Assembly (NCBI RefSeq): GCF_022812285.1
Contig: NZ_CP093300.1
Coordinates: 4,601,171 to 4,665,170 of the forward strand
Reading direction: 5' to 3'
DNA from: Alkalihalobacillus sp. LMS39
GTDB lineage: Bacteria > Bacillota > Bacilli > Bacillales > Bacillaceae_F
Length of the DNA stretch: 64,000 nucleotides
This document shows positions 50,670 to 61,244 of the stretch, one piece after another. The position numbers and the translations under genes are program-made. A model generated the notes under the pieces. That model saw nothing but the letters and a program-made list of their open reading frames with translations. It searched no databases and was not told the origin of the DNA. Numbering within the stretch: position 1 is the first letter of the stretch; the number at the start of each line of letters is the position of its first letter.

Positions 50670-51938
50670 TTATTTTCGTTTTGGCCCATTCATATCTTTT
50701 TCAATCGACTCAAAGAATTCTTCATTTGTTTTTGTTTCTTTAATTCGGCGAATAAAATGATCGACAAACTCAGCTGAATCATTCATCGATTTACGAATCG
50801 CCCAAAGCTTATCAAGATGCTCTTTTGGAATCAACAGCTCTTCTTTTCTTGTGCTTGAACGACGGATGTCAATGGCAGGGAATATACGACGTTCTGCAAG
50901 CTTACGGTCAAGATGAACTTCCATATTTCCTGTTCCTTTAAATTCTTCATAAATGACGTCATCCATACGTGAACCTGTTTCGACTAGCGCTGTCGCTAAA
51001 ATCGTTAAACTTCCACCTTCTTCAATATTACGAGCTGCCCCAAAGAAACGTTTTGGACGATGAAATGCCGCAGGGTCAATCCCCCCTGATAATGTTCTTC
51101 CACTTGGAGGAATAACAAGATTATACGCTCTAGCTAATCTCGTAATACTATCCATTAAGATAACAACGTCTTTCTTATGTTCAACTAAACGCATTGCTCG
51201 TTCTAAAACAAGCTCTGTCACTTTAATATGATTTTCTGGAACTTCATCAAATGTAGAACTTACGACTTCAGCTGGAACTGACCGTTCAATGTCTGTTACT
51301 TCTTCTGGACGCTCATCGATTAAAAGTACGATTAACTCCACATGTGGATGATTTTCAACAATACTGTTTGCCACTTCTTTTAATAATGACGTTTTCCCTG
51401 CTTTTGGTGGCGCAACAATTAATCCACGCTGTCCAAATCCTACTGGAGAAACCATGTCAATAATCCGGGAAGAAACTCGTTTTGGAGCTGTCTCTAGCTG
51501 AATTTTCTCCTGTGGATATAAAGGAGTTAATGCCGGGAAATGCGGTCGCTCTTTTGACGTATCCGGGTCTTCCCCATTTACTGCTTCCACATGCAATAAC
51601 CCATGATATCGTTCATTTTCTTTTGGAGGGCGGACTTTTCCAGATACTTTATCCCCGTTTCGCAAGTCAAAACGACGGATTTGTGACGCTGAAATATAAA
51701 TATCTTCTGAGCTTGGCAAATAGTTAATAGGTCTTAGGAAGCCAAACCCTTCTGATTGGATAATTTCTAGAACGCCTTCCATAAACATCAGGCCATCTTG
51801 CTCAGCTTGTCCTTTTAAAATCGCAAAAATAAGCTCTTTTTTATTTAATTTACTGTAATAGGATACTTTGTACTCTCGTGCGAGTTCATAAAGCTCTTTC
51901 AGCTTCATATTTTCTAACTCTGCAATGTTAACACCCAT
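50670..51938 (-). CDS. rho: Transcription termination factor Rho
   Basis: Hexameric RNA-dependent ATPase that ends untranslated transcripts, 422 aa from ATG 51938 ([20 protein letters not shown]). It has an N-terminal helical domain, the RNA-binding cold-shock-like domain with GFGFLRP, the Walker [20 protein letters not shown] and the arginine finger/Q-loop region near the C-terminus. The start is chosen by comparison with B. subtilis Rho (427 aa); the upstream RBS (GAGTGG) is modest. Confidence 0.96.
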   Translation of the reverse strand: MGVNIAELENMKLKELYELAREYKVSYYSKLNKKELIFAILKGQAEQDGLMFMEGVLEIIQSEGFGFLRPINYLPSSEDIYISASQIRRFDLRNGDKVSGKVRPPKENERYHGLLHVEAVNGEDPDTSKERPHFPALTPLYPQEKIQLETAPKRVSSRIIDMVSPVGFGQRGLIVAPPKAGKTSLLKEVANSIVENHPHVELIVLLIDERPEEVTDIERSVPAEVVSSTFDEVPENHIKVTELVLERAMRLVEHKKDVVILMDSITRLARAYNLVIPPSGRTLSGGIDPAAFHRPKRFFGAARNIEEGGSLTILATALVETGSRMDDVIYEEFKGTGNMEVHLDRKLAERRIFPAIDIRRSSTRKEELLIPKEHLDKLWAIRKSMNDSAEFVDHFIRRIKETKTNEEFFESIEKDMNGPKRK

Positions 51939-52001
51939 TTTGACACCACTCTTTACACATAATTTTTCTATTATCATTTTCTATCCGAACACACTTTAAT
52001 A

Positions 52002-52178
52002 ATGAAAGCGATTCACATTTTCACGTTTCCTAATTGGGTTAAAAAAAGAGTTGGAACGGAAGATTGTCTTGGAAAAGTAGATGTTCTTTCTCAAGTGCTG
52101 AAGGATAAAAAGAAGTACTTAGGGAAGAAATACTATATTTATAGATATAATAACAGTTTCTATTGTAACCATATTTAA
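52002..52178 (+). CDS. Possible small plus-strand ORF (58 aa), doubtful
   Basis: An open frame of 58 codons from ATG 52002 to TAA 52176-52178 lies between rho and glpX. The product begins MKAIHIFTFPNWVKKRVG and is Lys/Tyr-rich (KKKYLGKKYYIYRY). There is no convincing RBS, and its neighbours run the other way. It may be chance or a relic. Confidence 0.2.
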   Translation: MKAIHIFTFPNWVKKRVGTEDCLGKVDVLSQVLKDKKKYLGKKYYIYRYNNSFYCNHI

Positions 52179-52214
52179 TTGTTATATTCAATAAAAATGT
52201 CTTAAAATTAAAAA

Positions 52215-52250
52215 GAAATGCTGATAAACTCGGTTGTTTACCAGCATTTC
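52215..52250 (-). terminator. Intrinsic terminator after glpX
   Basis: A 15-bp stem (GAAATGCTGATAAAC with GTTTACCAGCATTTC, one G-U) followed on the minus strand by TTTTTAATTTT. Confidence 0.85.
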
Positions 52251-52254
52251 CCTT

Positions 52255-53220
52255 TTATCGGATAACTAAATCCGGTTTTTTCTTCATGCTATGCTTCCCA
52301 TCAACAAATCGTACCGTGCCAGACTTTGCACGCATAACTAAAGATTGGGTTGTTGCTCGGCTTCCTTTATAAAGGACTCCTTTTAACAACTCGCCATCTG
52401 TCACTCCTGTTGCTGCAAAAATAGCATCATCACCACGGACAAGGTCGTCCATTCGTAATGCTTTACTAGGGTCTGTAATCCCCATCTTTACACAACGAGC
52501 CAACTCAGCTTCATCTTGTGGTAACAGCTTTCCGATAAGCTCGCCACCTAAACACTTTAACCCAACAGCTGCTAATACGCCTTCTGGTGCTCCTCCTGAG
52601 CCAAGAAGCATATCAACACCTGTGTCTTCAAAAGCCGTATTAATCGCAGCCGCCACATCACCATCTGGGATTAATTTAATACGCGCTCCTGCTCGTCTTA
52701 TATCTTCAATCATTTTATCATGACGTTGTCGGTTTAAAATCGCAACCACGACATCTTCAATATCTTTGTTTTTTGCTTTAGCAACGGCTTTCAAGTTATC
52801 AAGAACAGGCGCATCGATATCGACTTTCCCAACAGACTCTGGACCTACAGCGATTTTTTCCATATACATATCAGGGGCATGAAGTAAACAACCATGATCA
52901 GCTACAGCAATGACAGCCAAGGCATTCCATTGACCTGAGGCAACAATATTCGTGCCTTCGAGCGGGTCAACTGCGACATCTACACGTGGCCCATATCCTG
53001 TACCAAGCTTTTCTCCGATATATAACATCGGTGCCTCGTCCATTTCTCCTTCACCAATGACGACAGTCCCTTTCATTGGAATTGTATCGAATACATCTCG
53101 CATGGCTTGTGTTGCTGCTTCATCAGCCTCTTCTTTTTTTCCTCTACCCATCCATCTTGCAGACGCTAATGCCGCAGCTTCTGTTACGCGGACTAATTCC
53201 ATTGATAGACTTCGTTCCAT
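52255..53220 (-). CDS. glpX: Fructose-1,6-bisphosphatase class II
   Basis: Gluconeogenic phosphatase, 321 aa. Metal and substrate residues are visible in [16 protein letters not shown] and [17 protein letters not shown]. It lies between murAB and rho as in B. subtilis. Together with fba nearby it covers neighbouring steps of gluconeogenesis. Confidence 0.97.
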   Translation of the reverse strand: MERSLSMELVRVTEAAALASARWMGRGKKEEADEAATQAMRDVFDTIPMKGTVVIGEGEMDEAPMLYIGEKLGTGYGPRVDVAVDPLEGTNIVASGQWNALAVIAVADHGCLLHAPDMYMEKIAVGPESVGKVDIDAPVLDNLKAVAKAKNKDIEDVVVAILNRQRHDKMIEDIRRAGARIKLIPDGDVAAAINTAFEDTGVDMLLGSGGAPEGVLAAVGLKCLGGELIGKLLPQDEAELARCVKMGITDPSKALRMDDLVRGDDAIFAATGVTDGELLKGVLYKGSRATTQSLVMRAKSGTVRFVDGKHSMKKKPDLVIR

Positions 53221-53243
53221 TTCTTCTTCCCCCTTATGTTACA

Positions 53244-54530
53244 TTACGAACTTTTTACAGATTCGACTTCTTCGTCCGTTAATTTTTCTCTCCATACTTT
53301 TGCACCTAAATCTAACAGTTTTTTCTCTAGTGATTCATAACCTCTGTCAATATGCTCAAGACCTGAGATTTCCGTTACACCTTCTGCTAACAAACCAGCA
53401 ATAACTAAAGCTGCACCTGCACGTAGGTCGCTTGCTTTTACTTTTGCCCCCTGTAACTTCGTTGGGCCAGAAATAATCGCAGATCGACCTTCTACTTTCA
53501 CATTTGCACCCATTCGTCGTAATTCATCAATATGTTTGAAACGGGCATTATAAATCGTATCGGTCACAATACTCGTCCCTTGTGATTGTGTTAGTAATGT
53601 TGAAAATGGCTGCTGTAAATCGGTCGGAAACCCTGGATAAACAAGAGTTTTAATATCAACCCCGGTTTTGTCTCCTTGGTTATGTATCAATAGTTTGTCA
53701 TCATACTCTTCGATTTTCACACCCATTTCACGAAGCTTTGCAATAAGTGACTCGACATGGTACGGTATGACATTATCAATCACCATTTTTTGACCAATGG
53801 CTGCTGCCATAATCATATATGTTCCCGCTTCAATTCGATCTGGGATAATCGTATGACGACATCCATGAAGTGTTTCTACGCCTTCAATACGAATGACGTT
53901 TGTACCTGCACCTTTAATTTTAGCACCCATGCTTGATAATAACGTCGCAACATCAATGATTTCAGGCTCTTTTGCAGCATTTTCAATGATTGTTCTTCCC
54001 TTTGCTTTGACAGCAGCAAGCATAATGTTAATCGTTGCCCCAACACTTACAACGTCTAAGTAAATTTTAGCGCCACGAAGCTCGTCTGCCCGTAAGTATA
54101 TCGCGCCTTGTTCATTCGTTACTTTAGCACCTAATGCTTCAAACCCTTTTATATGTTGGTCAATCGGTCTTGGCCCTAAATTACATCCGCCAGGTAATCC
54201 AATGACAGCTTTTTTAAATTTCCCAAGCATCGCTCCCATCATATAGTAAGATGCTCGTAATTTTTTTACTCTACCATTCGGAAGAGGCATTGCAATCATA
54301 TCACTAGGGTCAATAATCATTTCTTGATTTTCTAGTGAGACCTTTCCACCAATTTCGGTTAAAAGCTCACCTAATAATTGAACATCAGAAATTCTCGGTA
54401 AATTATCAATGGTTACTGTTGAATCTGCTAATATAGCCGCAGGAATGAGAGCAACTGCACTATTTTTCGCACCGCTGATTTGTACAGTACCCTCGAGTGG
54501 GTATCCGCCTTCTATTAATAATTTTTCCAT
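53244..54530 (-). CDS. murAB: UDP-N-acetylglucosamine 1-carboxyvinyltransferase MurAB
   Basis: The second MurA paralogue, 428 aa from ATG 54530 ([14 protein letters not shown]). The Lys-Asn pair ([13 protein letters not shown]) and catalytic Cys ([16 protein letters not shown]) are intact, so it should be active. Low-GC Gram-positives commonly keep two MurA enzymes; position between tal and glpX marks this as MurAB (MurZ). A frame extension to 54551 adds seven residues with no better RBS. Confidence 0.96.
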   Translation of the reverse strand: MEKLLIEGGYPLEGTVQISGAKNSAVALIPAAILADSTVTIDNLPRISDVQLLGELLTEIGGKVSLENQEMIIDPSDMIAMPLPNGRVKKLRASYYMMGAMLGKFKKAVIGLPGGCNLGPRPIDQHIKGFEALGAKVTNEQGAIYLRADELRGAKIYLDVVSVGATINIMLAAVKAKGRTIIENAAKEPEIIDVATLLSSMGAKIKGAGTNVIRIEGVETLHGCRHTIIPDRIEAGTYMIMAAAIGQKMVIDNVIPYHVESLIAKLREMGVKIEEYDDKLLIHNQGDKTGVDIKTLVYPGFPTDLQQPFSTLLTQSQGTSIVTDTIYNARFKHIDELRRMGANVKVEGRSAIISGPTKLQGAKVKASDLRAGAALVIAGLLAEGVTEISGLEHIDRGYESLEKKLLDLGAKVWREKLTDEEVESVKSS

Positions 54531-54790
54531 TCTGCTCACTTCCTCTTCCATTCCATTACAAAATGTAATGTAAATGTGAATAGTTATCCATCATTATAAC
54601 CAATATTACTAAAGTTTAAATGATAGAACTTAGAAAGTATAACATTATTCGAACGTTTTTTTAAGATTGTTTTTCTTTCAGTGACTTTGTTTTGAAATCC
54701 TTTATTGGGTTTATCGAGGTAGAATAATGTGTTCGTTCCATTGTGCTCTAGCCACTTCGTTTTCAATAAAGCGCATTCAAACTTTCGTCC

Positions 54791-55432
54791 TTATTTTTTG
54801 TTCCAATCTGCTAAAAACTTTTCAATTCCTTGATCCGTAAGTGGATGTTTCACAAGCTGTGTAATGACATTGTATGGGATCGTTGCAATATGAGCACCGC
54901 GAGCAGCTGACTCAAATACATGGAGAGGGTGTCTAATCGAAGCAGCAATAATTTCTGTTTGAATCTCATGAACATTGAAAATTTCAGCGATATCTGAAAT
55001 TAAGTCGAGTCCATTATGGCCGATATCATCCAATCTTCCTAAAAACGGTGATACATATGTAGCTCCAGCTCTAGCCGCTAATAAGGCTTGAACAGCAGAA
55101 AATACTAACGTTACATTTGTTTTAATGCCATTTTCAGCAAAATAATGAACCGCTTTCAATCCTTCAATTGTTAAAGGAACTTTCACTGTAATATTATCTG
55201 CGATTGAAGCTAGTTGTTTTCCTTCTTCAATCATTCCTTTTGCGTCTAATGCAATAACTTCGGCACTTACTGACCCTTTTACGATAGCTGTAATTTCACG
55301 CAAACGTTCATGAAAATCAACGCCTTCTTCTTTTGCTACTAATGACGGATTTGTCGTTACTCCAGCTAAAATTCCAATTTCATTTGCTTCACGAATTTCA
55401 TCAATATTGGCCGTATCAATAAAAAATTTCAT
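54791..55432 (-). CDS. ywjH: Transaldolase-like protein (fructose-6-phosphate aldolase family)
   Basis: Short-form transaldolase, 213 aa from ATG 55432 ([13 protein letters not shown]) with AGGAGAGG eight bases before. The family motifs [14 protein letters not shown] and [15 protein letters not shown], with the Schiff-base Lys in the latter, are present. Members act as transaldolase (TalC) or fructose-6-phosphate aldolase (FSA); the Bacillus protein at this locus is a transaldolase. Confidence 0.94.
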   Translation of the reverse strand: MKFFIDTANIDEIREANEIGILAGVTTNPSLVAKEEGVDFHERLREITAIVKGSVSAEVIALDAKGMIEEGKQLASIADNITVKVPLTIEGLKAVHYFAENGIKTNVTLVFSAVQALLAARAGATYVSPFLGRLDDIGHNGLDLISDIAEIFNVHEIQTEIIAASIRHPLHVFESAARGAHIATIPYNVITQLVKHPLTDQGIEKFLADWNKK

Positions 55433-55474
55433 CAGGTACACCTCTCCTTAATTATGAGCAAATTTTTTTAAAAA

Positions 55475-55510
55475 GGAAGAGTTAAAAGTAACATACTTTT
55501 AACCCTATCC
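55475..55510 (-). terminator. Intrinsic terminator after fba
   Basis: Stem GTTAAAAGT/ACTTTTAAC, extended by GGA/TCC with mismatches, followed on the minus strand by TTTTTAAAAAAATTTT. Confidence 0.7.
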
Positions 55511-55518
55511 CTTTATTT

Positions 55519-56382
55519 TTACGCTTTGTTAGAAGAACCAAATTCACGCATTTTGCCTTTTACTGTTTCTTTAATGGCATCACGAGCTGGTCCTAAATAT
55601 TTACGTGGGTCATATTCATTTGGTTTTGCTGCTAACGTTTCACGAACAGCTTTTGCAGATGAAATCTGGCTTTCTGTGTTTACGTTAATTTTTGCATGAC
55701 CAAATTCAATGGCTTTTTGGATATCTTTTGTTGGGATTCCTGTTCCACCATGTAGTACTAACGGAATTCCTACTAATTCATCAATTTCTTTCATGCGATC
55801 AAAACCTAAGTTCGGTTCGCCTTTGTAAGGACCATGAACTGATCCTAGAGCAGGTGCAAAACAATCTACTCCTGTTTCACGAACTAATTGCTCACATTCA
55901 GATGGGATCGCATAAGCTGCATCTGCATCGTCTACGATTAAATCATCTTCTTGTCCACCGATACGACCAAGCTCTGCCTCAACTGATACTCCAAGTGTAT
56001 GAGCAACAGCGATAACTTGCTTTGTAATCGCGATATTTTCTTCAAGCGGGTGGTGAGAACCATCAATCATGACAGATGTAAATCCAGCATGAATCGCTTC
56101 CACACATTTCTCAAAGCTTGAACCGTGGTCTAAATGAATGGCAACAGGAACAGTAATGTTGTAATCATCCATTAATGCTTTTACCATTGCAACAACCGTT
56201 TTAAATCCTCCCATATAACGTGCTGCACCTTCTGATACACCACAAATAACAGGTGATTTTTCTTCCTCTGCTGCTTGAAGAATGGCTTGTGTAAACTCTA
56301 GGTTGTTTAAGTTAAATTGACCCACTGCATAACCTTCTGCTTTTGCTTTTTGTAACATTTCTTTCATTGAAACTAAAGGCAT
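55519..56382 (-). CDS. fba: Fructose-bisphosphate aldolase class II
   Basis: Zinc-dependent glycolytic aldolase, 287 aa from ATG 56382 ([18 protein letters not shown]) with GGAGG seven bases upstream. Metal ligands are in [13 protein letters not shown] and [15 protein letters not shown], and the phosphate-binding INVNTESQ follows. It lies downstream of spo0F as in B. subtilis, with a hairpin and cre-like site between. Confidence 0.97.
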   Translation of the reverse strand: MPLVSMKEMLQKAKAEGYAVGQFNLNNLEFTQAILQAAEEEKSPVICGVSEGAARYMGGFKTVVAMVKALMDDYNITVPVAIHLDHGSSFEKCVEAIHAGFTSVMIDGSHHPLEENIAITKQVIAVAHTLGVSVEAELGRIGGQEDDLIVDDADAAYAIPSECEQLVRETGVDCFAPALGSVHGPYKGEPNLGFDRMKEIDELVGIPLVLHGGTGIPTKDIQKAIEFGHAKINVNTESQISSAKAVRETLAAKPNEYDPRKYLGPARDAIKETVKGKMREFGSSNKA

Positions 56383-56550
56383 TTTTGTTCCTCCTTTTAC
56401 AAAAATAACAGATATTATCATCAATAAATGGAAATTGTATCATTCACTTAAAAGATTCCCTAACCAAAACGGAAATATCCTTTTTTCTTTTGTGATATGT
56501 ATCTCTCCAACTCTACCCATTTTGATGACCATGTTCATTATAGCACAAAG

Positions 56551-56599
56551 ACACGTAAAAACACTTGAAAATCCTATGAATTCTCATGTTTTTACGTGC
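56551..56599 (-). terminator. Hairpin between spo0F and fba
   Basis: Arms CACGTAAAAACA and TGTTTTTACGTG (12 bp) around a 25-base loop. On the minus strand it is followed by CTTTGTGCTATAATG and lacks a long T-run, so termination is plausible but not certain. TATAAT in that flank (56537-56542) could be a -10 for fba. Confidence 0.5.
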
Positions 56600-56610
56600 A
56601 AGCGCTTTCT
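56597..56610. promoter_or_regulatory. Cre-like site upstream of fba
   Basis: TGCAAGCGCTTTCT matches the CcpA consensus TGNAANCGNWNNCW at every fixed position; only the weakly conserved base before it (G) differs. It lies about 215 bases before fba and just after spo0F. Confidence 0.5.
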
Positions 56611-56625
56611 ATCTCTCTGTTTTGC

Positions 56626-56991
56626 TTATTGTGTAACTTCAAAATTTTCTTTTATGACTTTTCTCACATCGTCAATATCAAATGGTTTCGCAAAATGTGT
56701 AATCGCTCCTAAGTTCATTGCTTCATTAATCATATTCAATTCTCCATAAGCCGTCATCATAATGACCTGAACTTCCGGTTTAATTTCTTTTATTCTGCGT
56801 AAAATTTCTAGTCCATCCATACCAGGAATTTTCATATCAAGCAATACTAAATCAGGCACTTCTTTTTCCACGATTGTTAACGCTTGTACACCGTTCGCCG
56901 CTTGAAACATTTGATACCCATCTTTTTGTAAAATCTCATTTAACAAAACACGAATTCCATACTGGTCATCTACTACTAATATTTTTTTCAC
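56626..56991 (-). CDS. spo0F: Sporulation phosphorelay response regulator Spo0F
   Basis: Single-domain response regulator that passes phosphate from sporulation kinases to Spo0B. The 121-aa protein has the acidic pair in VVDDQYG, phospho-acceptor Asp52 in [13 protein letters not shown], the switch Thr in MMTAYGE and Lys in HFAKPFD. There is no output domain. The promoter region carries a sigma-H-type promoter and a Spo0A box. Confidence 0.97.
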   Translation of the reverse strand: MKKILVVDDQYGIRVLLNEILQKDGYQMFQAANGVQALTIVEKEVPDLVLLDMKIPGMDGLEILRRIKEIKPEVQVIMMTAYGELNMINEAMNLGAITHFAKPFDIDDVRKVIKENFEVTQ

Positions 56992-57048
56992 ATTAGAACC
57001 TCTTTTCTATTTTTTGTGTATAATAGGCCAAATTGGCTATGAGCTTGT

Positions 57049-57055
57049 TTCGTCA
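57049..57055. promoter_or_regulatory. Spo0A box near the spo0F start site
   Basis: TTCGTCA, i.e. TGACGAA on the minus strand, fits the 0A box TGNCGAA. It lies 9-15 bases downstream of the sigma-H -10, near the expected transcription start. Confidence 0.55.
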
Positions 57056-57064
57056 CACGTAACA

Positions 57065-57093
57065 CTATTCGATGTTTCCCTTAGTTTTCCTCC
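57065..57093 (-). promoter_or_regulatory. Sigma-H-type promoter of spo0F
   Basis: On the minus strand GGAGGAAAA (57085-57093) fits the -35 consensus RNAGGAWWW at all positions and ATCGAATAG (57065-57073) fits RNNGAATWW at all but the last, with 11 bp between. B. subtilis spo0F has a sigma-H promoter. Confidence 0.7.
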
Positions 57094-57117
57094 TTTTTCA
57101 TCCATTTTTTATAATCC

Positions 57118-57146
57118 TTTTCAGATGAGAAAATTCTCGGTATAAT
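57118..57146 (+). promoter_or_regulatory. Probable sigma-A promoter of ywjG
   Basis: TTTTCA (57118-57123) and TATAAT (57141-57146) are 17 bp apart and lie 30 bases before the ywjG ATG. The -35 is weak. Confidence 0.5.
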
Positions 57147-57175
57147 CGACAGAAATGAGAGAAAGAGGTAGGGCC

Positions 57176-57688
57176 ATGTTACAAATTTTCCAAACTCAGT
57201 TCATTGGAGTACTAAAACAAATCAAAGAACAAGAAGAAACGATCGAAGAATGTGGCCGTGCTTTGGCTCAAGCAGTTGTCGGAGAAGGAACGATATATAT
57301 AATTGCTGACAGAGAAATGACCCCAATTGCATCAGCCATTGTTCATGCGGATAAAACAAATCGAATCGAAGCTCTTGATAAAGAGAATATTGCTATCATC
57401 ACACCTGCAGACCGAGTCGTTTATTTTACCTCTTATAGTTCAACTGGGGATATGGTTATGGTTGAATCTTTACTTGAACGCCATATTACCGTGATTGGAA
57501 TCGCTGGCAACGACCGTGTTGGTATTGATAAAATGTGTGATTTTTTTATTAATACATGCCTTGTTCAAAGCCTTGTGCCAACTGATGAGGGAGAACGAAT
57601 TGGCCTTCCATTTATTGGTGTTGGATTGTATGTGTTCGAGCTATTGTCATTAGTATTAACAGATATTTTGTTAGAGTATGAAGAGTAA
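57176..57688 (+). CDS. ywjG: YwjG family protein (DUF2529)
   Basis: A 170-aa protein from ATG 57176 (MLQIFQTQFIGVL), with AGAGG seven bases upstream. The fold looks SIS-like (GEGTIYIIADREM, SSTGDMVMVESLLER), which suggests sugar-phosphate binding, but no activity is known to me. It is divergent from spo0F and convergent with pyrG; the B. subtilis gene also lies between these two. Confidence 0.9.
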   Translation: MLQIFQTQFIGVLKQIKEQEETIEECGRALAQAVVGEGTIYIIADREMTPIASAIVHADKTNRIEALDKENIAIITPADRVVYFTSYSSTGDMVMVESLLERHITVIGIAGNDRVGIDKMCDFFINTCLVQSLVPTDEGERIGLPFIGVGLYVFELLSLVLTDILLEYEE

Positions 57689-57762
57689 TAGGCTCTCTTT
57701 GTGCGGATAGGGCTGAACTAGTTGCTTGGTGGTGGCGCCGCGGCCCTGTCCGAGCGTTCGTT

Positions 57763-58660
57763 ACGGACATTTATTCCGCTATTTCTTCAAATACAGGGTG
57801 ATTTCATTTGTTATCGGACATACGTTCCGCTACTTGCCCAAAATGGCGGTTAATCTAGCTTTATTTTTTGTTTTAACGGAACTGATGTCCGAAAGCTCCT
57901 GACAAATTGCCATTTTGCGGCGATTAGCGGAACTCGTGTCCGTTAGAGTGGAGGCGGCGAGCCTCCTGATGCCCCTTTCCCATCACTCACTTCGTTACGG
58001 ACATTTATTCCGCTATTTCATGAAATACAAGGTGATTTCATTTGTTATCGGACATACGTTCCGCTATTTGCCCAAAATGGCGGTTAATCTAGCTTTATTT
58101 TTTGATTTAACGGAACTGATGTCCGATAGCTCCTGACAAATTGCCATTTTGCGACGATTAGCGGAACTCGTGTCCGTTAAAGTGGAGACGGTGAGCCTCC
58201 TGATGCCCCGTTCCCATCACTCACTTCGTTACGGACATTTATTCCGCTATTTCTTGAAATACAGGGTGATTTCATTTGTTATCGGACATACGTTCCGCTA
58301 CTTGCCCAAAATGGCGGTTAATCTAGCTTTATTTTTTGTTTTAACGGAACTGATGTCCGATAGCTCCTGACAAATTGCCATTTTGCAGTGATTAGCGGAA
58401 CTGGTGTCCGTTAAAGTGGAGGCGGCGAGCCTCCTGATGCCCCGTTCCCATCACTCACTTCGTTACGGACATTTATTCCGCTATTTCTTGAAATACAGGG
58501 TGATTTCATTTGTTATCGGACATACGTTCCGTTACTTGCCCAAAATGGCGGTTAATCTAGCATTATTTTCTGATTTAACGGAACTGATGTCCGTTAGCTC
58601 CTGACAAATTGCCATTTTGCAGTGATTAGCGGAACTCGTGTCCGTTAGAGTGGAGGCGGC
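57763..58660. repeat. Tandem array of a 234-bp unit with CGGACAT-N3-TTCCG motifs (cluster 4)
   Basis: Units begin at 57763, 57997, 58231 and 58465, exactly 234 bp apart; the last is cut at about 58660. Each unit has two forward motifs (ACGGACATTTATTCCGCTAT; ATCGGACATACGTTCCGCTA) and two reverse ones (TTAACGGAACTGATGTCCGA; TTAGCGGAACTCGTGTCCGT). Units differ by a few substitutions. Because 234 is a multiple of three, short frames recur in each unit, but these are artefacts. The array fills the gap between ywjG and pyrG. Confidence 0.92.
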
Positions 58661-58687
58661 ATTCCATAAACTCAACAACACACTAAA

Positions 58688-58717
58688 GGGAGCGAAAAGA
58701 ATATTCTTTTCGCTCCC
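58688..58717. terminator. Bidirectional terminator between ywjG and pyrG
   Basis: A perfect 15-bp inverted repeat (GGGAGCGAAAAGAAT/ATTCTTTTCGCTCCC). The plus strand continues TATCTTTTTT, the minus strand TTTAGTG. It ends pyrG and could also end transcripts coming from the repeat array. Confidence 0.8.
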
Positions 58718-58725
58718 TATCTTTT

Positions 58726-60351
<1,626 letters not shown>

Positions 60352-60440
60352 TTAGTTTTATCTCTTTCCGCATTCCATGCAACGGCCAAATATGTATGGT
60401 GATAGTATACCCTCGTCATACGGGTGCATGTACAATTGGA

Positions 60441-60501
60441 TGATTAAAAAAACAAAAGCAAAAGCGACACCACTCCCTAAATAGGGGGCGCACTTTTGCT
60501 T
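60441..60501 (-). terminator. pyrG leader attenuator
   Basis: On the minus strand the stem AAGCAAAAG/CTTTTGCTT (60493-60501 with 60456-60464) encloses CGCCCCCTATTTAGGGAGTG and is followed by TTTTGTTTTTTT. Its 5' strand holds a C-run that an extra G-run at the transcript's 5' end could pair with. It lies between the pyrG promoter and gene and would also stop rpoE read-through. Confidence 0.75.
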
Positions 60502-60534
60502 GTACGTTATCTTTTGTTGGCATTTTTTAAAGAA

Positions 60535-60574
60535 GCCCAAAAATGATTTTACCTATTTCGACATCAAAAGTCAA
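60535..60574 (-). promoter_or_regulatory. pyrG promoter with GGGC start
   Basis: On the minus strand TTGACT (60569-60574) and TAAAAT (60546-60551) are 17 bp apart. Seven bases after the -10 the sequence reads GGGC (60538-60535), the start used for CTP-sensitive reiterative G addition at B. subtilis pyrG. Confidence 0.8.
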
Positions 60575-60583
60575 TATGAAGGT

Positions 60584-61105
60584 TTATAAATCATCCTCAT
60601 CTTCAAATTCTTCTTCGTCTTCTATATCCTCATCTTCGGATTCTTCTTCATTATCGTCAAATCCATCAAGATCTTCTTCAAACTCTTCTTGGTTTTCTTC
60701 ATCGGTAATTTCATCGAGTTCATCTTCTAAATCTTCAAACTCATCTTCATAGTCTTCAAACTCTTCTTCTTCCTCAAACTCATCAGCTGCCTTCGCTTTT
60801 GCTTTTTTACGAGTTTTCGGAACCACTGTGAAGTCTTCCTCCATTTTTTCAACTGGATACCAGCTTCTAAGCCCCCATGTGTTTTCACCAACACAAATAA
60901 AACGACCGTCTATATTCAAGTCTGTATAGAGAGAAGAGATTCGTCTATTTACTTCTTCTTCTGACATGCTTTTAATCTCTGCGACTTGCTTTAATAAATC
61001 ATGGTAAATGAAAGGGCTTTTATGTTCTTTCATAACCGCATATGCAATTTCAACCATTGATGTTTCTGCTAACTCTTCTTGATTAAGATCTTTAATACTG
61101 ATCAC
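60584..61105 (-). CDS. rpoE: RNA polymerase delta subunit
   Basis: Gram-positive RNA polymerase subunit that speeds recycling and core release. It is 173 aa from GTG 61105, ten bases after AAGGA; a GTG at 61114 lies within the RBS. The N-terminal folded domain (about 1-85) includes YTDLNIDGRFICVGENTWGL. The rest is a Lys patch (KTRKKAKAKA) followed by an almost wholly Asp/Glu tail, the usual delta form. Confidence 0.96.
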   Translation of the reverse strand: MISIKDLNQEELAETSMVEIAYAVMKEHKSPFIYHDLLKQVAEIKSMSEEEVNRRISSLYTDLNIDGRFICVGENTWGLRSWYPVEKMEEDFTVVPKTRKKAKAKAADEFEEEEEFEDYEDEFEDLEDELDEITDEENQEEFEEDLDGFDDNEEESEDEDIEDEEEFEDEDDL

Positions 61106-61244
61106 TTCACGCACTTCCTTTCACAATCGTCCGCTGTTTGTCTAAAATCATACTTTTCATTATAAACATATTTCTCTCAATTATGCCAGAATTGTTCAGA
61201 ATTTCATCTAAATATCATTCGTTCTTTCTCTTTGAAATTCCTTC

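Noticed and set aside
52002-52016. Cre site ATGAAAGCGATTCAC upstream of rho
   Set aside because: The right half does not line up with the consensus (the C and W positions fail), and the site has no clear promoter context.
54584-54766. A 60-codon minus-strand frame between ywjH and murAB
   Set aside because: It has no RBS, a composition typical of AT-rich intergenic DNA and no recognisable domain.
57915-58604. Three similar plus-strand frames of 66-73 codons
   Set aside because: They recur because the 234-bp repeat unit is a multiple of three. Each ends in the same repeat position, and the predicted peptides show no family likeness.
57763-58660. CRISPR array
   Set aside because: Units are 234 bp with no alternation of short direct repeats and unique spacers, and no cas genes are nearby.
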